Shown here: piece after piece, positions 17,548 through 25,894 of the stretch
Position numbering within the stretch: position 1 is the stretch's first letter
Layout: each line of letters opens with the position of its first letter
Origin: Bordetella trematum
Lineage (GTDB): Bacteria; Pseudomonadota; Gammaproteobacteria; Burkholderiales; Burkholderiaceae_B
DNA length: 33,215 nucleotides
Reading direction: 5' to 3'
NCBI RefSeq assembly: GCF_900078335.1
Contig: NZ_FKBR01000008.1
Span: forward strand, 1 to 33,215
Notes under the pieces: generated by a model
Told to the model about the DNA's origin: nothing
The model's database searches: none
What the model saw: only the letters and a program-made list of their open reading frames with translations
Made by a program: the position numbers and the translations under genes

Positions 17548-18846
17548 TCAGGTGTCGGCCGACGCGGCCATCATGTCTTTCAGCCAGTTCGCCATTGCAG
17601 CGCGGGCCTGTTGATCTGCGGTGTTGCTGCCCAGGCTGTCGAGCGGTGCGAGAGCGGTCTGCACAGTCAGCACCGCAGCATTGCCGCCCATCGGAGCCCG
17701 GTCTTCCAGCTCCCGCACCTCGTCGCGAGTCAGGATCCCGTTGTTCACCATGACGCTATAGAACGCAGCACGGGCGGCACTGTCGGAGCGCAGCAAGCCT
17801 TCAACGGCAAACTTGGGGTAGTAGCGGCTCCGCTCGGCGGGCGTCAGCAGATCCTTCACGATGGATTGCTCGATGCGCTTGAGCCATGGGCGCAGGGTGA
17901 ACACCAGAAAGCCGATCATCTGCTGCTCGATGCCGGTGCCCCAACTGGTGGATTTCTCGGTGTGGCCAACCATCCAGGGCGGCACGCGGAACCAGCGGCA
18001 GATCTCCTCGACACTGAAAGCGCGAGACTCCAGCATCTGGGCATCCTTCGGGTTGATGCCGATGGTGCCCACCTCCATCTCGTTTTCCAAGATGAGAGGC
18101 GTGGCTGAGTTGATGGCGCCGGAGGCTCGCTCAGTGATGAAGGTCCGAGCCTCTTCCCGCTGATTGTCCTTCAGCAGCTTCGGATATTTGAACCAGGTGG
18201 TGGGCATCAGGCCGCGCTTGAACGTGCCGGCGGCTGCCTCATCCGTGGCCAATGCTGCCCCGAAGACTTGCGCCCCGTACCTGATGACCGACACGCCGGT
18301 TTGACCGTCCAGAGACCAACCCGGAATGGTCCAGATCCGCGAGGCCGGAATGATGCGCTGCCGGCCGTCGTCTTCGGTGTAGCGGCATTCCTTCGCCCCG
18401 TCTGCCCTGCGAGTGATAGCCAGCCGCCCGGGATACAGGAACTGCAGGCCGACGACTCGTTCGCCGACCATCAGCTTCTCGCACCGAGCATTGCCGCGCA
18501 GCAGCATCGCAGCTACCACGGCCTCCCAGTGCACCGACGACACCGTGTCTGCGTTCGGCTGCGTGCCCAGGATGAAGTGCAGCGGATGCTGCGGAGCTGG
18601 TCGCTTGCCGTTCGTCGTGCGCTCGTGCATTCCGAGCGGCAGCGTGCCGATAGTTTCTGAGATCAGCCTGGCGCATGCCCAGACGGCTGACAGCTGCAGG
18701 ATGTTCTGATCGTTGACGTTGACCCCGGCTGAACTGGTTGCGCCCAGCCGGGCCCACGCGTCCACATCGGTGAGGCCGAACGGCGCGCCGAGCCAGCCGA
18801 GCACCGCGGCGCGGAGCCGACCAACCTTCTGCGCTTTATGTTTCAT
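17548..18846 (-). CDS. Portal protein, HK97 family
   Basis: A 432-residue protein forming the dodecameric DNA gate at one head vertex. Family features include [79 protein letters not shown] and [19 protein letters not shown]. The ATG overlaps the large terminase stop (ATGA), and the protease follows, as in HK97. Confidence 0.95.
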   Translation of the reverse strand: MKHKAQKVGRLRAAVLGWLGAPFGLTDVDAWARLGATSSAGVNVNDQNILQLSAVWACARLISETIGTLPLGMHERTTNGKRPAPQHPLHFILGTQPNADTVSSVHWEAVVAAMLLRGNARCEKLMVGERVVGLQFLYPGRLAITRRADGAKECRYTEDDGRQRIIPASRIWTIPGWSLDGQTGVSVIRYGAQVFGAALATDEAAAGTFKRGLMPTTWFKYPKLLKDNQREEARTFITERASGAINSATPLILENEMEVGTIGINPKDAQMLESRAFSVEEICRWFRVPPWMVGHTEKSTSWGTGIEQQMIGFLVFTLRPWLKRIEQSIVKDLLTPAERSRYYPKFAVEGLLRSDSAARAAFYSVMVNNGILTRDEVRELEDRAPMGGNAAVLTVQTALAPLDSLGSNTADQQARAAMANWLKDMMAASADT

Positions 18847-20567
18847 CCGATCACCGCGTTGTTGAAAAAGTCTGAGAGGTCGGGCCCTTCGGCGCCGGCC
18901 ATCGCACGACCGATTGCCATGATCACTGCCACGGCGCCGTCGATCTTGTTGTCGTTGCCCTGCTTGATGGGACGCATCACGTCATCACTGCCGGGCATGT
19001 ACTTGGCAATCAGGTTGCCAACGCACCAGGTCATGATCGGGTGGCCGTCATGGTGGAACCGCCCGGACAACACCGCCGCCTCGAACTCCTTCATGGCGTC
19101 GGCCATGTTGGTGTAGTTCTGGATAATCGTGATGGGGTTCAGCCCTTCGTCGTCCAGCTGGTGCGACAGGTTCGCCGCGCCGTGCGGGTCGATGGGACAG
19201 GCCACCACCGGCGCCAGCTCGTTCACTTCCAGCGCTTCGGCCAGCACGTCGCGGTAGTCGATCTCGGCGCCGTCCGTCTGGATCAGGTGCTCCGACGCCA
19301 CCCAGGCCTGGTACCGATCCGCAAGCCTGCGGTTCTCGGTGCCCTGCACCGTATCCTCTGGCACCCAGAACGCCGGCGCGACACAGTAGTAGTGCCGCTT
19401 GCCCGCGATATCCTTCCAGAACAGCTTCACCTGCGCGGTAAGGTCCACCTTCGACGCCAGGTCGTGCGCCAGGACACAGTCCCAGCCCTTGAACTGGTCC
19501 AGCGACAGGCTTGGATCCAGACACGGCGCCGACATGAACTTCGCCATGTTGATGAAGCCGGACTTCGCCGCGGTCCAGACGTTCAGGTGCTTCGTCTTGA
19601 ACTTCCCGGCGAAGCGTGCACGCCTGATGGCCTGCTGCTGCTGTGCCACCAGGTAGTCCTCGTAGACCGACACACCCATGTTCGGATTGGCCTTGGCCAG
19701 CACCTTCGGGTCGGTCCAGTCGTCGCCCTCGTCAATGGTCCAGATCCAGCCGAACAGCTCATCGTTCGGTACCAGGCCCTCGAGCATCTCGATGACTTCC
19801 TGCCGCTTGTCGTAGCAAGGCCCGGCGATGTTGGCGCCGGCGGTCGTGATGATGAACATCAGTGGCTGTCTGCGTGCGCCCATGCCGGTCTGCATGGTCA
19901 CGTACAGGTCATCCGAGTCGTGCTCGTGGTACTCGTCCACGACCGCGCACGATGGCGAGGAGCCGTCACCAGGGTTTCCGATGATGGGCTCAAACCGGCT
20001 GCCGTCCTCGGGTCGGTTCAGGTTGCCTGCGTTGACCTCGATGCCCAGCAGATCCTTCAGCTCGGGCGTGCGGTTCACCATCAGGCGAGCTGGCCGGAAC
20101 ACCTCCCAGGCCTGCTTCTCGGTCGTCGCACCGCTGTAGACCTCGGCGCCGAACTCGCCGTCGGCGCAGAACATGCCCAGCGCGACGCCGGCGGCGATCA
20201 CGCTTTTGCCGTTCTTGCGCGGCACCTCCCAGTAGGACTCTCGAAAGCGACGCAGGCCGTCCTTCTTGCGCACCCAACCGAACGTGCACGCTATGCCGAA
20301 TGCCTGCCAGGGCTCGAGCTTCACCTTTTGCTTCAGCCGTGCCCATTCGCCCTTCGTGTGCGGCAGGAACTCGATGAAGCGCAACTTCTTCTCGGCCTTG
20401 GCCGGGTCGAAGCGGTACGGGAAGTCCCTCGTCTTGCTCTTGGCCAGATCGTCCAGGTGCCGCTGGCACGCCAGCACGATGAACCGGCAGCACGGCGCCT
20501 TGCCCCGCACCACGTCGCGCGCGAACTGCGTGGCCACCGCCACGCGTGGATACTTGCCAGTCGCCAT
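18843..20567 (-). CDS. Terminase large subunit (packaging ATPase-nuclease)
   Basis: A 574-residue motor protein. The ATPase half has the Walker A-like PRKNGKS (116-122), following the adenine-motif region LEPWQAFG, and Walker [11 protein letters not shown] with D211 and E212. The nuclease half has D369 ([10 protein letters not shown]) and a late aspartate in [16 protein letters not shown]. It resembles Terminase_1, the usual partner of P27-type small subunits. It starts 2 bp after the small subunit gene. Confidence 0.95.
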   Translation of the reverse strand: MATGKYPRVAVATQFARDVVRGKAPCCRFIVLACQRHLDDLAKSKTRDFPYRFDPAKAEKKLRFIEFLPHTKGEWARLKQKVKLEPWQAFGIACTFGWVRKKDGLRRFRESYWEVPRKNGKSVIAAGVALGMFCADGEFGAEVYSGATTEKQAWEVFRPARLMVNRTPELKDLLGIEVNAGNLNRPEDGSRFEPIIGNPGDGSSPSCAVVDEYHEHDSDDLYVTMQTGMGARRQPLMFIITTAGANIAGPCYDKRQEVIEMLEGLVPNDELFGWIWTIDEGDDWTDPKVLAKANPNMGVSVYEDYLVAQQQQAIRRARFAGKFKTKHLNVWTAAKSGFINMAKFMSAPCLDPSLSLDQFKGWDCVLAHDLASKVDLTAQVKLFWKDIAGKRHYYCVAPAFWVPEDTVQGTENRRLADRYQAWVASEHLIQTDGAEIDYRDVLAEALEVNELAPVVACPIDPHGAANLSHQLDDEGLNPITIIQNYTNMADAMKEFEAAVLSGRFHHDGHPIMTWCVGNLIAKYMPGSDDVMRPIKQGNDNKIDGAVAVIMAIGRAMAGAEGPDLSDFFNNAVIG

Positions 20568-20568
20568 G

Positions 20569-21048
20569 TCACATACTCAGGATGGCGGCCAGCTCGTCGC
20601 CGGCGGTGCGTTTCTTCGGGCCCAGCAGCCGCTGTCGGCTCGACGGGTCCAGGCCGAGCAGTGAGCCGAACGTTGCCATCTGCCTGGTGGCCTCGTTGAT
20701 GACCGTGGCCGCCGGGTTCTTCACCATGCCGCCCTGGGCGCCCGGCACCGTGATGCCGTACTTCGAGATATCGGCTTCTGCTGCACGGAATCTGCCGTAT
20801 GCCGCGCAGTAGAACTCCAGGTTCTGGATGTCGGTGGCCTGCAGCACCTGTTGCGCGCACAGCAGCGGCGCCAGGTGCTGCCACAGATCCCGCCCTGCTC
20901 CCTGCAGCCACTCGGGAGGATCGATATTCACGATCCCCTCGAACTGCGGCGCGTCTTTGTTCAGCGCCCGCTTGCCAGGGTTGCCTGCGGCGATCTTGCG
21001 CTCGGTCGGTTTGGGCTTGCGGCCCGACCGGCCTGCGACACCTGCCAT
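20569..21048 (-). CDS. Terminase small subunit, P27 family
   Basis: A 159-residue DNA-recognition subunit. The opening [25 protein letters not shown] and the later [52 protein letters not shown] are hallmarks of P27-like small terminases. GGGAGT precedes the ATG. With an HNH gene just upstream, this is the arrangement of cos phages of the HK97 type. Confidence 0.93.
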   Translation of the reverse strand: MAGVAGRSGRKPKPTERKIAAGNPGKRALNKDAPQFEGIVNIDPPEWLQGAGRDLWQHLAPLLCAQQVLQATDIQNLEFYCAAYGRFRAAEADISKYGITVPGAQGGMVKNPAATVINEATRQMATFGSLLGLDPSSRQRLLGPKKRTAGDELAAILSM

Positions 21049-21166
21049 AGGTCAACTCCCTAATTTCATTTTTCGCGGGTGTAAAAAAACGATTGAGCGG
21101 CAGGTGTCCGGGCAAACGACCCCAGACTTTCTACCCTCCCCCCCTTGCGCGCCGCCGTGAGCGCGA

Positions 21167-21547
21167 TCACAACTGCCGACGACGTCGCCCCGCCTGGGCC
21201 TCTGCCTGGCTCTTCGCCCGGTGGCAGTTCCGATTGATCGCCCGCAGGTTGTTCGGGTCATCGTTGAGCTCGCCGCTGGGCCCGCGTGCGTTGTCTATGT
21301 GGTCCACCTCGTGCGCAACCAGCGGCAATGGCCTGCGCTTGCACTCATCGCACTGGCACAGGTAGCCGTCTCGCTCCAGGATCTGGTCACGTAGCCGACG
21401 CCATGGCCTACCGCCTCGGCCGGCCTGCTGTGGACTCTTTGCCCAGACCCTCGCCAAATGCGCGTGGGCCTCGCAATAGCCGTTGGCATTGCGGTGTAGC
21501 GTGTTGCACCCGACTGCACGGCATGGCCTCTGCGGCCTGCGAGCCAT
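21167..21547 (-). CDS. HNH endonuclease linked to DNA packaging
   Basis: A 126-residue protein with zinc-binding cysteines (CQCDEC around residues 64-69 and NCHR at 107-110) and the HNH core VAHEVDHIDNARG...NDDPNNLRAINRNCH. In HK97-like phages an HNH protein beside the terminase genes is needed for specific cos cleavage, so a packaging role is more likely than homing. Its ATG abuts the stop of the preceding gene. Confidence 0.9.
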   Translation of the reverse strand: MARRPQRPCRAVGCNTLHRNANGYCEAHAHLARVWAKSPQQAGRGGRPWRRLRDQILERDGYLCQCDECKRRPLPLVAHEVDHIDNARGPSGELNDDPNNLRAINRNCHRAKSQAEAQAGRRRRQL

Positions 21548-21796
21548 TCAGGTACGCACCAGTACGATCTCAACCCGACCGTACCGGCGCTCCTTCTTCG
21601 TATCGGTGCGCTTGGCGTTTATCTGCACCTTCCCGTCCTGATTCACTACGTGAACCAGCACAAACCCTCTTCGGGTATCCGCCGTAACGCACTGGGAGAC
21701 TCGCTCCCCATCCAGCCACACCACCGGGCGCACCGAGCACGGCAAGCCGCGATAGGCGCGATAGCCAGGATCACCCTGGCTCACAGATAGCCGCAT
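21548..21796 (-). CDS. Small hypothetical protein at the head of the late operon
   Basis: An 82-residue protein starting MRLSVSQGDPGYRAYRG. The ATG at 21796 has AAAGGA at good spacing; an ATG six bases earlier lies too close to that site. The composition is beta-like and basic (GFVLVHVVNQDGKVQINAKRTDTKKERRYG). Similar short genes precede HNH-terminase clusters in many phages. It appears to be the first late gene. Function unknown. Confidence 0.7.
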   Translation of the reverse strand: MRLSVSQGDPGYRAYRGLPCSVRPVVWLDGERVSQCVTADTRRGFVLVHVVNQDGKVQINAKRTDTKKERRYGRVEIVLVRT

Positions 21797-21912
21797 TGCC
21801 ATTTCCTTTGAGTTTGTGCCGGGTGCTACCTAATGCACACCGCCCGGCGCGATGACCCAACCCCCGCGCGCCATGACTAACGCGCGGCCCTCGGTAGCGG
21901 GAGGGGATATAG

Positions 21913-21956
21913 AATGTACATACGTTTTGCTTGACGACCAACCAAAATGTACATAC
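21913..21956. promoter_or_regulatory. Twin operators of the brnTA promoter
   Basis: Two exact copies of AATGTACATAC (21913-21923 and 21946-21956), each holding the palindrome ATGTACAT, spaced 33 bp apart (about three helical turns). The second overlaps the -10 box. BrnA-type ribbon-helix-helix antitoxins repress their own promoters, so these are the likely binding sites. Confidence 0.7.
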
Positions 21957-21966
21957 AATTTGATCT
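21931..21966 (+). promoter_or_regulatory. brnTA promoter
   Basis: TTGACG (21931-21936), a 17-bp spacer and TACAAT (21954-21959): a near-consensus sigma-70 promoter. The predicted start site is 21966-21967, which is the first base of the brnT ATG, and there is no Shine-Dalgarno. Confidence 0.75.
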
Positions 21967-22239
21967 ATGGACATCACCTACGACCCCGCCAAGAACGACA
22001 AGAACATCGCCGAACGCGGCTTGTCGTTCGAACTGGCCCATGGATTCGAGTGGAACAGCGCATTGGTCATAGAAGATGCCCGCCAGGACTACAGCGAAGT
22101 CCGCTACCAAGCCCTGGGGAAGATTGATGAACGCCTTTACATGCTTGTGTTCACAGTGCGCGGCGAAGCAATCCGCGTTATCAGCCTGCGTAAGGCCAAC
22201 AGCAGAGAGGTAGCCCGCTATGAAAAAGCCCAATCCTGA
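21967..22239 (+). CDS. brnT: BrnT family toxin
   Basis: A 90-residue RelE-fold ribonuclease toxin. DITYDPAKNDKNIAERGLSFELAHGFEW is the typical BrnT start, and RLYMLVFTVRGEAIRVISLRKANSREVARYE the typical end. It cuts RNA and slows growth when its antitoxin is lost. The gene overlaps brnA by 20 bp. It lies on the opposite strand to the phage genes either side, with its own promoter and terminator, so it is a moron that can be expressed in a lysogen. The transcript is predicted to be leaderless or nearly so. Confidence 0.92.
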   Translation: MDITYDPAKNDKNIAERGLSFELAHGFEWNSALVIEDARQDYSEVRYQALGKIDERLYMLVFTVRGEAIRVISLRKANSREVARYEKAQS

Positions 22240-22498
22240 AATGATCGACAAGGACAACCCCGAATGGGGCGAGGCCGAGTTTGCCCGCGCCAAGCCCGCG
22301 TCCGAGGTATTGCCTGCCGCGCTTCAAGCGAAGCTCGGACTTCGCCGCCGTGGGCCGCAGAAAGCGCCGACCAAGCAAGCCGTCACTATCAGGCTCTCGC
22401 CCGAAGTCCTGGACGCCTTCAAGGCTTCCGGGGCTGGGTGGCAAACACGTATGGACTCCGCGCTGAAAGAGTGGCTACGAACGCACCAACCGTCCTAG
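22220..22498 (+). CDS. brnA: BrnA family antitoxin
   Basis: A 92-residue antitoxin that binds BrnT and represses the operon. NPEWGEAEFARAKPASEVLP is the family's toxin-binding segment. KQAVTIRLSPEVLDAFKASG (about 52-71) is the ribbon-helix-helix DNA-binding part. The ATG lies inside the end of brnT, with AGAGAGG upstream. Unlike the toxin it has a normal ribosome site, which could favour antitoxin production. Confidence 0.92.
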   Translation: MKKPNPEMIDKDNPEWGEAEFARAKPASEVLPAALQAKLGLRRRGPQKAPTKQAVTIRLSPEVLDAFKASGAGWQTRMDSALKEWLRTHQPS

Positions 22499-22628
22499 TC
22501 GGTGCCCGCCCAGCTCTGGATCAGCAACTCGGCACGGGGCGCACCAGCACCAAGGCCACGCTTACGCTTTGGCGTGAAGGGGCAGTTTTCGGGATCATGT
22601 CCACCAAACATGAGAGGCTCCAATAAAG

Positions 22629-22659
22629 AAGCCCCGACCGGATCACCGTATCGGGGCTT
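22629..22659 (+). terminator. Terminator of brnTA
   Basis: A 9-bp stem AAGCCCCGA/TCGGGGCTT with a 13-nt loop that can pair further (CGG/CCG), followed by a short, imperfect T-rich run. It lies 130 bp after brnA and is symmetric enough to work on both strands. Confidence 0.6.
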
Positions 22660-22770
22660 TGTGTTGATGAAGCAGACTAAAGAAATCGAACCTGCGGAGC
22701 GCCGCCTCTCTACAGGTTCGCAATCCGCTGCTTTCGGCCTCTTAGCCAGCCGTCAGAAAAGGTGCCGGGC
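22660..22770 (-). other. Degenerate tRNA-like sequence
   Basis: On the minus strand a class II-like tRNA layout is recognisable. There is a D arm GCT...AGC with the loop AAGAGGCCGAA, a 5-bp anticodon stem with two wobbles and one mismatch, a loop TTGCGAA (anticodon GCG if read literally), a 16-nt variable region and GGTTCGATT as T-loop. The T stem and acceptor pair poorly, and no CCA is encoded. It is probably a decayed tRNA rather than a working one. It lies downstream of the Q-position gene on the same strand, where Stx phages also carry tRNA genes. Confidence 0.35.
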
Positions 22771-22960
22771 CAGACGTGTGCTGCAGATGGGATCGTTGCA
22801 CACCCACGCCCTAAGCCCACTCTATATCGAACGCGCTTAGGGGTGATCCCACTGATTGCCAGTTATTCCCCGGCTGGGGCAATTCCGCGCGACCTATTGG
22901 TTTCGGCTATTCAAGCCTCATCAGGCGCGGTGCGCACTGGGCAACGCCCGCAAAAACGCA

Positions 22961-22989
22961 AAAACCCTGGTTTTGGGCCAGGGTTTTTT
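22961..22989 (-). terminator. Bidirectional terminator after the early right operon
   Basis: Stem AAAACCCTGG/CCAGGGTTTT with a 7-nt loop and T-runs on both strands. On the minus strand it follows the stop codon at 22991 almost directly. Confidence 0.8.
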
Positions 22990-22990
22990 G

Positions 22991-23620
22991 TCAGGACAGA
23001 CTTGCTACGAGTCTGGGATTATTCTGCCGCGCCTGATTCACCATGTCAAGTGCTGTCGGCAACTCCTGACTCTGGAAATCTGTCACCAAGCCAGCATCCC
23101 TCATTCGGGTATCAAGGCGTACCAGCGCTGCACGCTTCACACCGCCGACCAATACCCGATACGCACTCGCAGGACGCTGCAGCGCCGAGTAGGGAAGGTC
23201 AAAGGTATCAGAAAGGCGACGAAGGCGCGGCTGGCCTCTCAGCACATGCGACGCCAGCATATCGGTCACCTCACGTTCAATGCTGCCCTGCTCTGCCTCG
23301 GGGGTCAGCCACTCCGAGACTCGGCGCGTGCTTGCCGCTGCCTCCGCCCCCGTGCCGTACTGACCACGAAGCACGTGGAACCCGATGCTGTCACCGAGCG
23401 TCCGCTCCAGCACCTTGACGATATAAACAGCCTGGGCATGCCATTCATGAGGGGAAAGCCCTGAGAACGATTTCGGCTCGAATGCTGCGTCAAAACGCTC
23501 CCGTAACGCCTCGCAGATCAGCTGAGTCGCGTTCTTCGGCTCGATCGGATAGGCCAGCATCAAGTACGCGGCTGCAACAGCATGCTCCGCGCGAGAGAAA
23601 GTACCCGGTTCGTGCCTCAT
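22991..23620 (-). CDS. Unknown protein in the position of the late regulator Q
   Basis: A 209-residue protein starting MRHEPGTFSRAEHAV, 1 bp after the resolvase-like gene; the longer frame upstream only overlaps that gene. The N-terminal 100 or so residues are helical. The C-terminal part (RLRRLSDTFDLPYSALQRPASAYRVL) could be a helix-turn-helix. It is the last gene of the early operon and is followed at once by a terminator, the place of Q in lambda. A late antiterminator or activator role is inferred from position and the intrinsic terminators in the late operon. I do not recognise a named family. Confidence 0.8.
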   Translation of the reverse strand: MRHEPGTFSRAEHAVAAAYLMLAYPIEPKNATQLICEALRERFDAAFEPKSFSGLSPHEWHAQAVYIVKVLERTLGDSIGFHVLRGQYGTGAEAAASTRRVSEWLTPEAEQGSIEREVTDMLASHVLRGQPRLRRLSDTFDLPYSALQRPASAYRVLVGGVKRAALVRLDTRMRDAGLVTDFQSQELPTALDMVNQARQNNPRLVASLS

Positions 23621-23621
23621 G

Positions 23622-24038
23622 TCAGATGTACCCCGGCCCGGTGATTTTCGAAGGGATCTTCTCGCGCAGCCACTGCATGGCGGTATCCCAGCCCATGATG
23701 ATCGTGTGCCGTCCTGCCACCGGCCAATGGCTGGCGTTGGCATGGTGGGCGTCGATCATCACGGACTCTCCTCGCGCCCCCGTTTGGCGATAGATCAGCA
23801 CCGGCACGCCAGTACCGGCCTGCTCCTGCGCCTGACGCCACCAGGCAGGCAGACAAAGCGTATTGGCGTGCTTGCACTCAATACTGATGTGCGCCAGGGC
23901 GGCGTCATCGCATACCACGTCGCTATCACCGTCATGGTTGCGCACTCGGCGGCGCCAGATGATCCCGGTCGCCTCGGTCAACATGCCGGCAACCTTGCGC
24001 TCGTATGCTGCGCCCTTCGTTCTGGACAACTTGCTCAT
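23622..24038 (-). CDS. PD-(D/E)XK nuclease, probable Holliday junction resolvase
   Basis: A 138-residue protein starting MSKLSRTKGAAYERKVAGML. The conserved E of AYERKVA, the D of GDSDVV and the ECK of SIECKHAN together match the resolvase-like PD-(D/E)XK core, in which the acidic residues bind metal. Phages of this type use such enzymes to resolve replication branches before packaging. The ATG overlaps the previous stop (ATGA), with a GGGGGCGGG site upstream. Confidence 0.82.
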   Translation of the reverse strand: MSKLSRTKGAAYERKVAGMLTEATGIIWRRRVRNHDGDSDVVCDDAALAHISIECKHANTLCLPAWWRQAQEQAGTGVPVLIYRQTGARGESVMIDAHHANASHWPVAGRHTIIMGWDTAMQWLREKIPSKITGPGYI

Positions 24039-24241
24039 GCCCGCCCCCGCTTGCCCTTCGCGCTGGGCCGCATGCTGCCAATCTTCGGTTCGGCCTCCTG
24101 CGCACGCGCCGCTGCCGCCGCCATGCACGCACCCATGCGATACCGCCCCTTCGACACCAGCGGCTGCCGGCCAGCCACGGCCACCGCCCTCTCAACCTTG
24201 GCCATCCCTTTCACCCTCCCGTCGCACTGGCTTTTCTTCAT
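24035..24241 (-). CDS. Small basic protein between helicase loader and resolvase
   Basis: A 68-residue protein starting MKKSQCDGRVKGMAK, very rich in Lys, Arg and Ala. Both ends overlap neighbours by ATGA, which argues that it is translated. It could bind nucleic acid, but no domain is recognised. Confidence 0.6.
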   Translation of the reverse strand: MKKSQCDGRVKGMAKVERAVAVAGRQPLVSKGRYRMGACMAAAAARAQEAEPKIGSMRPSAKGKRGRA

Positions 24242-25020
24242 ACCTTCACCCCACGATGGCTGGCCCAATCGAAAATAACCATGCGCCCACCGCCTTCGCG
24301 CATGCGATCCATGACGCGCTCACCCAACTCCTGAACCAACTGCTCCTTGGCGAGATTGCTCAACAAGATTGTCGGTTTCATCGCGTTGTATCGAGTGTTG
24401 ATCACGCTGGAGAGAATGATCCGCTCCGAGTCCGTCCCGTACTGATTGCCGATCTCGTCCAGCACCAGCAGATCGGGGGCGGTCAATTTTTCAATCACTG
24501 CCGCCTCGGTCATCGCCGCGTCCTTGCGATAAGTGCTTTTGACCGCCTGCATCGCATCAAGCACCACCGCAAAGCGCGCCGAATAGCCTGCAGCCAGTAC
24601 GCGGTGAATAATTCCTATCGCCAGGTGCGTCTTGCCTGTCCCCGGCTTGCCGCAGAAGATCAACCCCCGGCCTGACGCGCGGGCTTCGGCAAAGCTATCG
24701 GCGTAATCCACCGCAACGCCCAGCGCGATACCCTGCCCGCCCCCAGAAGCCGCGTGGTAGGTATCCAGCGTCTTGCCGTGGTAACGAACGGGCACGTCGG
24801 CCTGACGCATCAGAGTCGCCCGGGTTGCCTCCGCCTCTACGCGGAACCGCTCTGCCTGCTGGCGCTTGGCATTGCATACCGTGCAATCCGACCATCCAAC
24901 GGGCGTTTTCATAGCCATAAACTCGCCGTGCTCCGGGCAGTGCCGGGCCTCCGTCTCGAAGTTAAAACCGGCCATCGTCGTCAACACCGCTGCGGTAGTC
25001 TTGGCTGTCGAAATTTCCAT
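24238..25020 (-). CDS. DnaC-like helicase loader (AAA+ ATPase)
   Basis: A 260-residue ATPase that would load the host replicative helicase at the phage origin. An N-terminal cysteine cluster (C28, C46, C49) may bind zinc. Walker A GKPGTGKT is at 124-131 and Walker B LLVLDEIG at about 184-191. RMREGGGRMVIFDWASHRG ends the protein, as in DnaC. The chosen ATG has AAAGGA ten bases upstream and overlaps the O-like gene by 59 bp. An internal ATG at 24975 (MAGFNFETEARHC) would reduce the overlap to 14 bp and is possible. Confidence 0.9.
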   Translation of the reverse strand: MEISTAKTTAAVLTTMAGFNFETEARHCPEHGEFMAMKTPVGWSDCTVCNAKRQQAERFRVEAEATRATLMRQADVPVRYHGKTLDTYHAASGGGQGIALGVAVDYADSFAEARASGRGLIFCGKPGTGKTHLAIGIIHRVLAAGYSARFAVVLDAMQAVKSTYRKDAAMTEAAVIEKLTAPDLLVLDEIGNQYGTDSERIILSSVINTRYNAMKPTILLSNLAKEQLVQELGERVMDRMREGGGRMVIFDWASHRGVKV

Positions 25021-25894
25021 GCTGTCTCGGTCCTTTGCCTGCCGGCTGAGTCGTAGGGTTGCGGTAGCGCGGGCTGACTGCGTCACGCTGAGCGCCCCCA
25101 AGCCAGTTCACGATGAATTTGTTAATCCCCCGGCGCGTCTTGCGCTTGGCCGGGTTCGCCTTCAGCCAAACGGCCATTTGCCGCATTGCGTCCAGCACGT
25201 TCACTTGCGGGTAGGCCGCGCTCCACTCCGCGACCTCTTCACTTGTCGGCACATGCTCGGAGCCGTCACTCAGCAGCATCGGCTGGGCAGCGGGAGGCGG
25301 AGCATCGCCATCTTCGGAGCCGATCAGCGAAAACTGGTCGGCAGAAGAAGGAACTGCGCCAGCAGTTACTTCTTTATGTTTTATGTCTTTTGGAAGGTTG
25401 TCTTTTGTGTGTCCCGATCCGGGACTAGCGACCTGTCCCAATTCAGGACACCCACCCTGTCCCGATTCGGGACATGTCCCGATTTGGGACACCTGTCCCG
25501 GTTTGGGACACCCACCCTGTCCCGATTCGGGACTAGCAGGAGCCTGAGCAGGTACGCTCGGCAACCATTCGGCATAGTTCTTGTTCACGCCCACAATCGA
25601 GCCGTAGCGGCCCGCACGCTTATGGATGACCTTCATGGCGGCCAACTCGTTCAAGGCAGTGCTGACGTGCTGGCGCGGCGTCTTCGCGAGAATGGCCGAC
25701 AGCTGCGATGCCGACAGGTCATCCTCTTTCTTGCCAAAGCCATACGTCTTACGGATCACCGCCCGCAATACCTTGTGTTGCCGGTCAGTAAACGGGTGCG
25801 CCAGGATCGCGTCCTCCAGCTCGTTGGAGATCCGCATAAAGCCGTTCTCAAGCTGGGGGGATTTCGGCGTCATGGGCAGCACCACAGCGCTCAT
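24962..25894 (-). CDS. Replication initiation protein (lambda O-like) containing the origin
   Basis: A 310-residue protein. The N-terminal winged-helix domain (ISNELEDAILAHPFTDRQHKVLRAVIRKTYGFGKKEDDLSASQLS, about 20-65) matches phage replication protein O. A low-complexity linker (about 120-162), rich in GQ, SG and CP, is encoded by six DNA iterons. The C-terminal part (about 205-270, including VLDAMRQMAVWLKANPAKRKTRRGINKFIVNWL) is the usual region that contacts the helicase loader. The ATG overlaps the previous stop (ATGA). The protein should bind the iterons inside its own gene. Confidence 0.9.
   Translation of the reverse strand: MSAVVLPMTPKSPQLENGFMRISNELEDAILAHPFTDRQHKVLRAVIRKTYGFGKKEDDLSASQLSAILAKTPRQHVSTALNELAAMKVIHKRAGRYGSIVGVNKNYAEWLPSVPAQAPASPESGQGGCPKPGQVSQIGTCPESGQGGCPELGQVASPGSGHTKDNLPKDIKHKEVTAGAVPSSADQFSLIGSEDGDAPPPAAQPMLLSDGSEHVPTSEEVAEWSAAYPQVNVLDAMRQMAVWLKANPAKRKTRRGINKFIVNWLGGAQRDAVSPRYRNPTTQPAGKGPRQHGNFDSQDYRSGVDDDGRF
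25365..25409. other. A+T-rich segment beside the iterons (probable unwinding element)
   Basis: A locally T-rich run on the plus strand (TTTATGTTTTATGTCTTTTG and nearby) in an otherwise GC-rich gene, adjacent to iteron 1. Lambda ori likewise has an A+T-rich side next to its iterons, where the strands open. Confidence 0.6.
25410..25534. repeat. Six palindromic iterons: probable replication origin
   Basis: Six 17-bp copies at 25410, 25434, 25458, 25475, 25494 and 25518. Copy 3, TGTCCCGATTCGGGACA, is a perfect palindrome around its central base. The others differ by one to three bases, and copies 1 and 6 end in GGGACT. Start spacings are 24, 24, 17, 19 and 24 bp. They lie inside the O-like gene, as lambda's iterons lie inside O. 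Confidence 0.85.

Larger units (their letters stand above)
22499..22990. other. Intergenic stretch of about 490 bp without a gene
   Basis: It holds the brnTA terminator (22629-22659), the tRNA-like sequence and the terminator at 22961-22989. I see no convincing open frame with a ribosome site. By analogy with lambda, the late promoter for the minus-strand structural genes would be expected somewhere from here to 21.8 kb, but I could not pick one out. Confidence 0.6.

Noticed and set aside
19041-20699. A 552-codon open frame on the plus strand
   Set aside because: It is the mirror of the large terminase gene, with a composition typical of antisense frames and no upstream ribosome site or neighbours on that strand.
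21049-21166. Possible cos site between the HNH and small terminase genes
   Set aside because: Cos phages of the HK97 type have cos near here and there is a C-rich run at about 21135-21147, but I could not identify cohesive-end symmetry or repeats. Mapping virion DNA ends would settle it.
22762-23418. A 218-codon plus-strand frame
   Set aside because: It crosses a strong terminator and is antisense to the Q-position gene; the composition is Pro/Ala/Arg-rich and not protein-like.
25410-25534. Short repeats that could be taken for a CRISPR array
   Set aside because: Units are 17 bp with only 0-7 bp between copies, are palindromic, and lie inside a replication initiator gene. They are iterons, not repeats with spacers.
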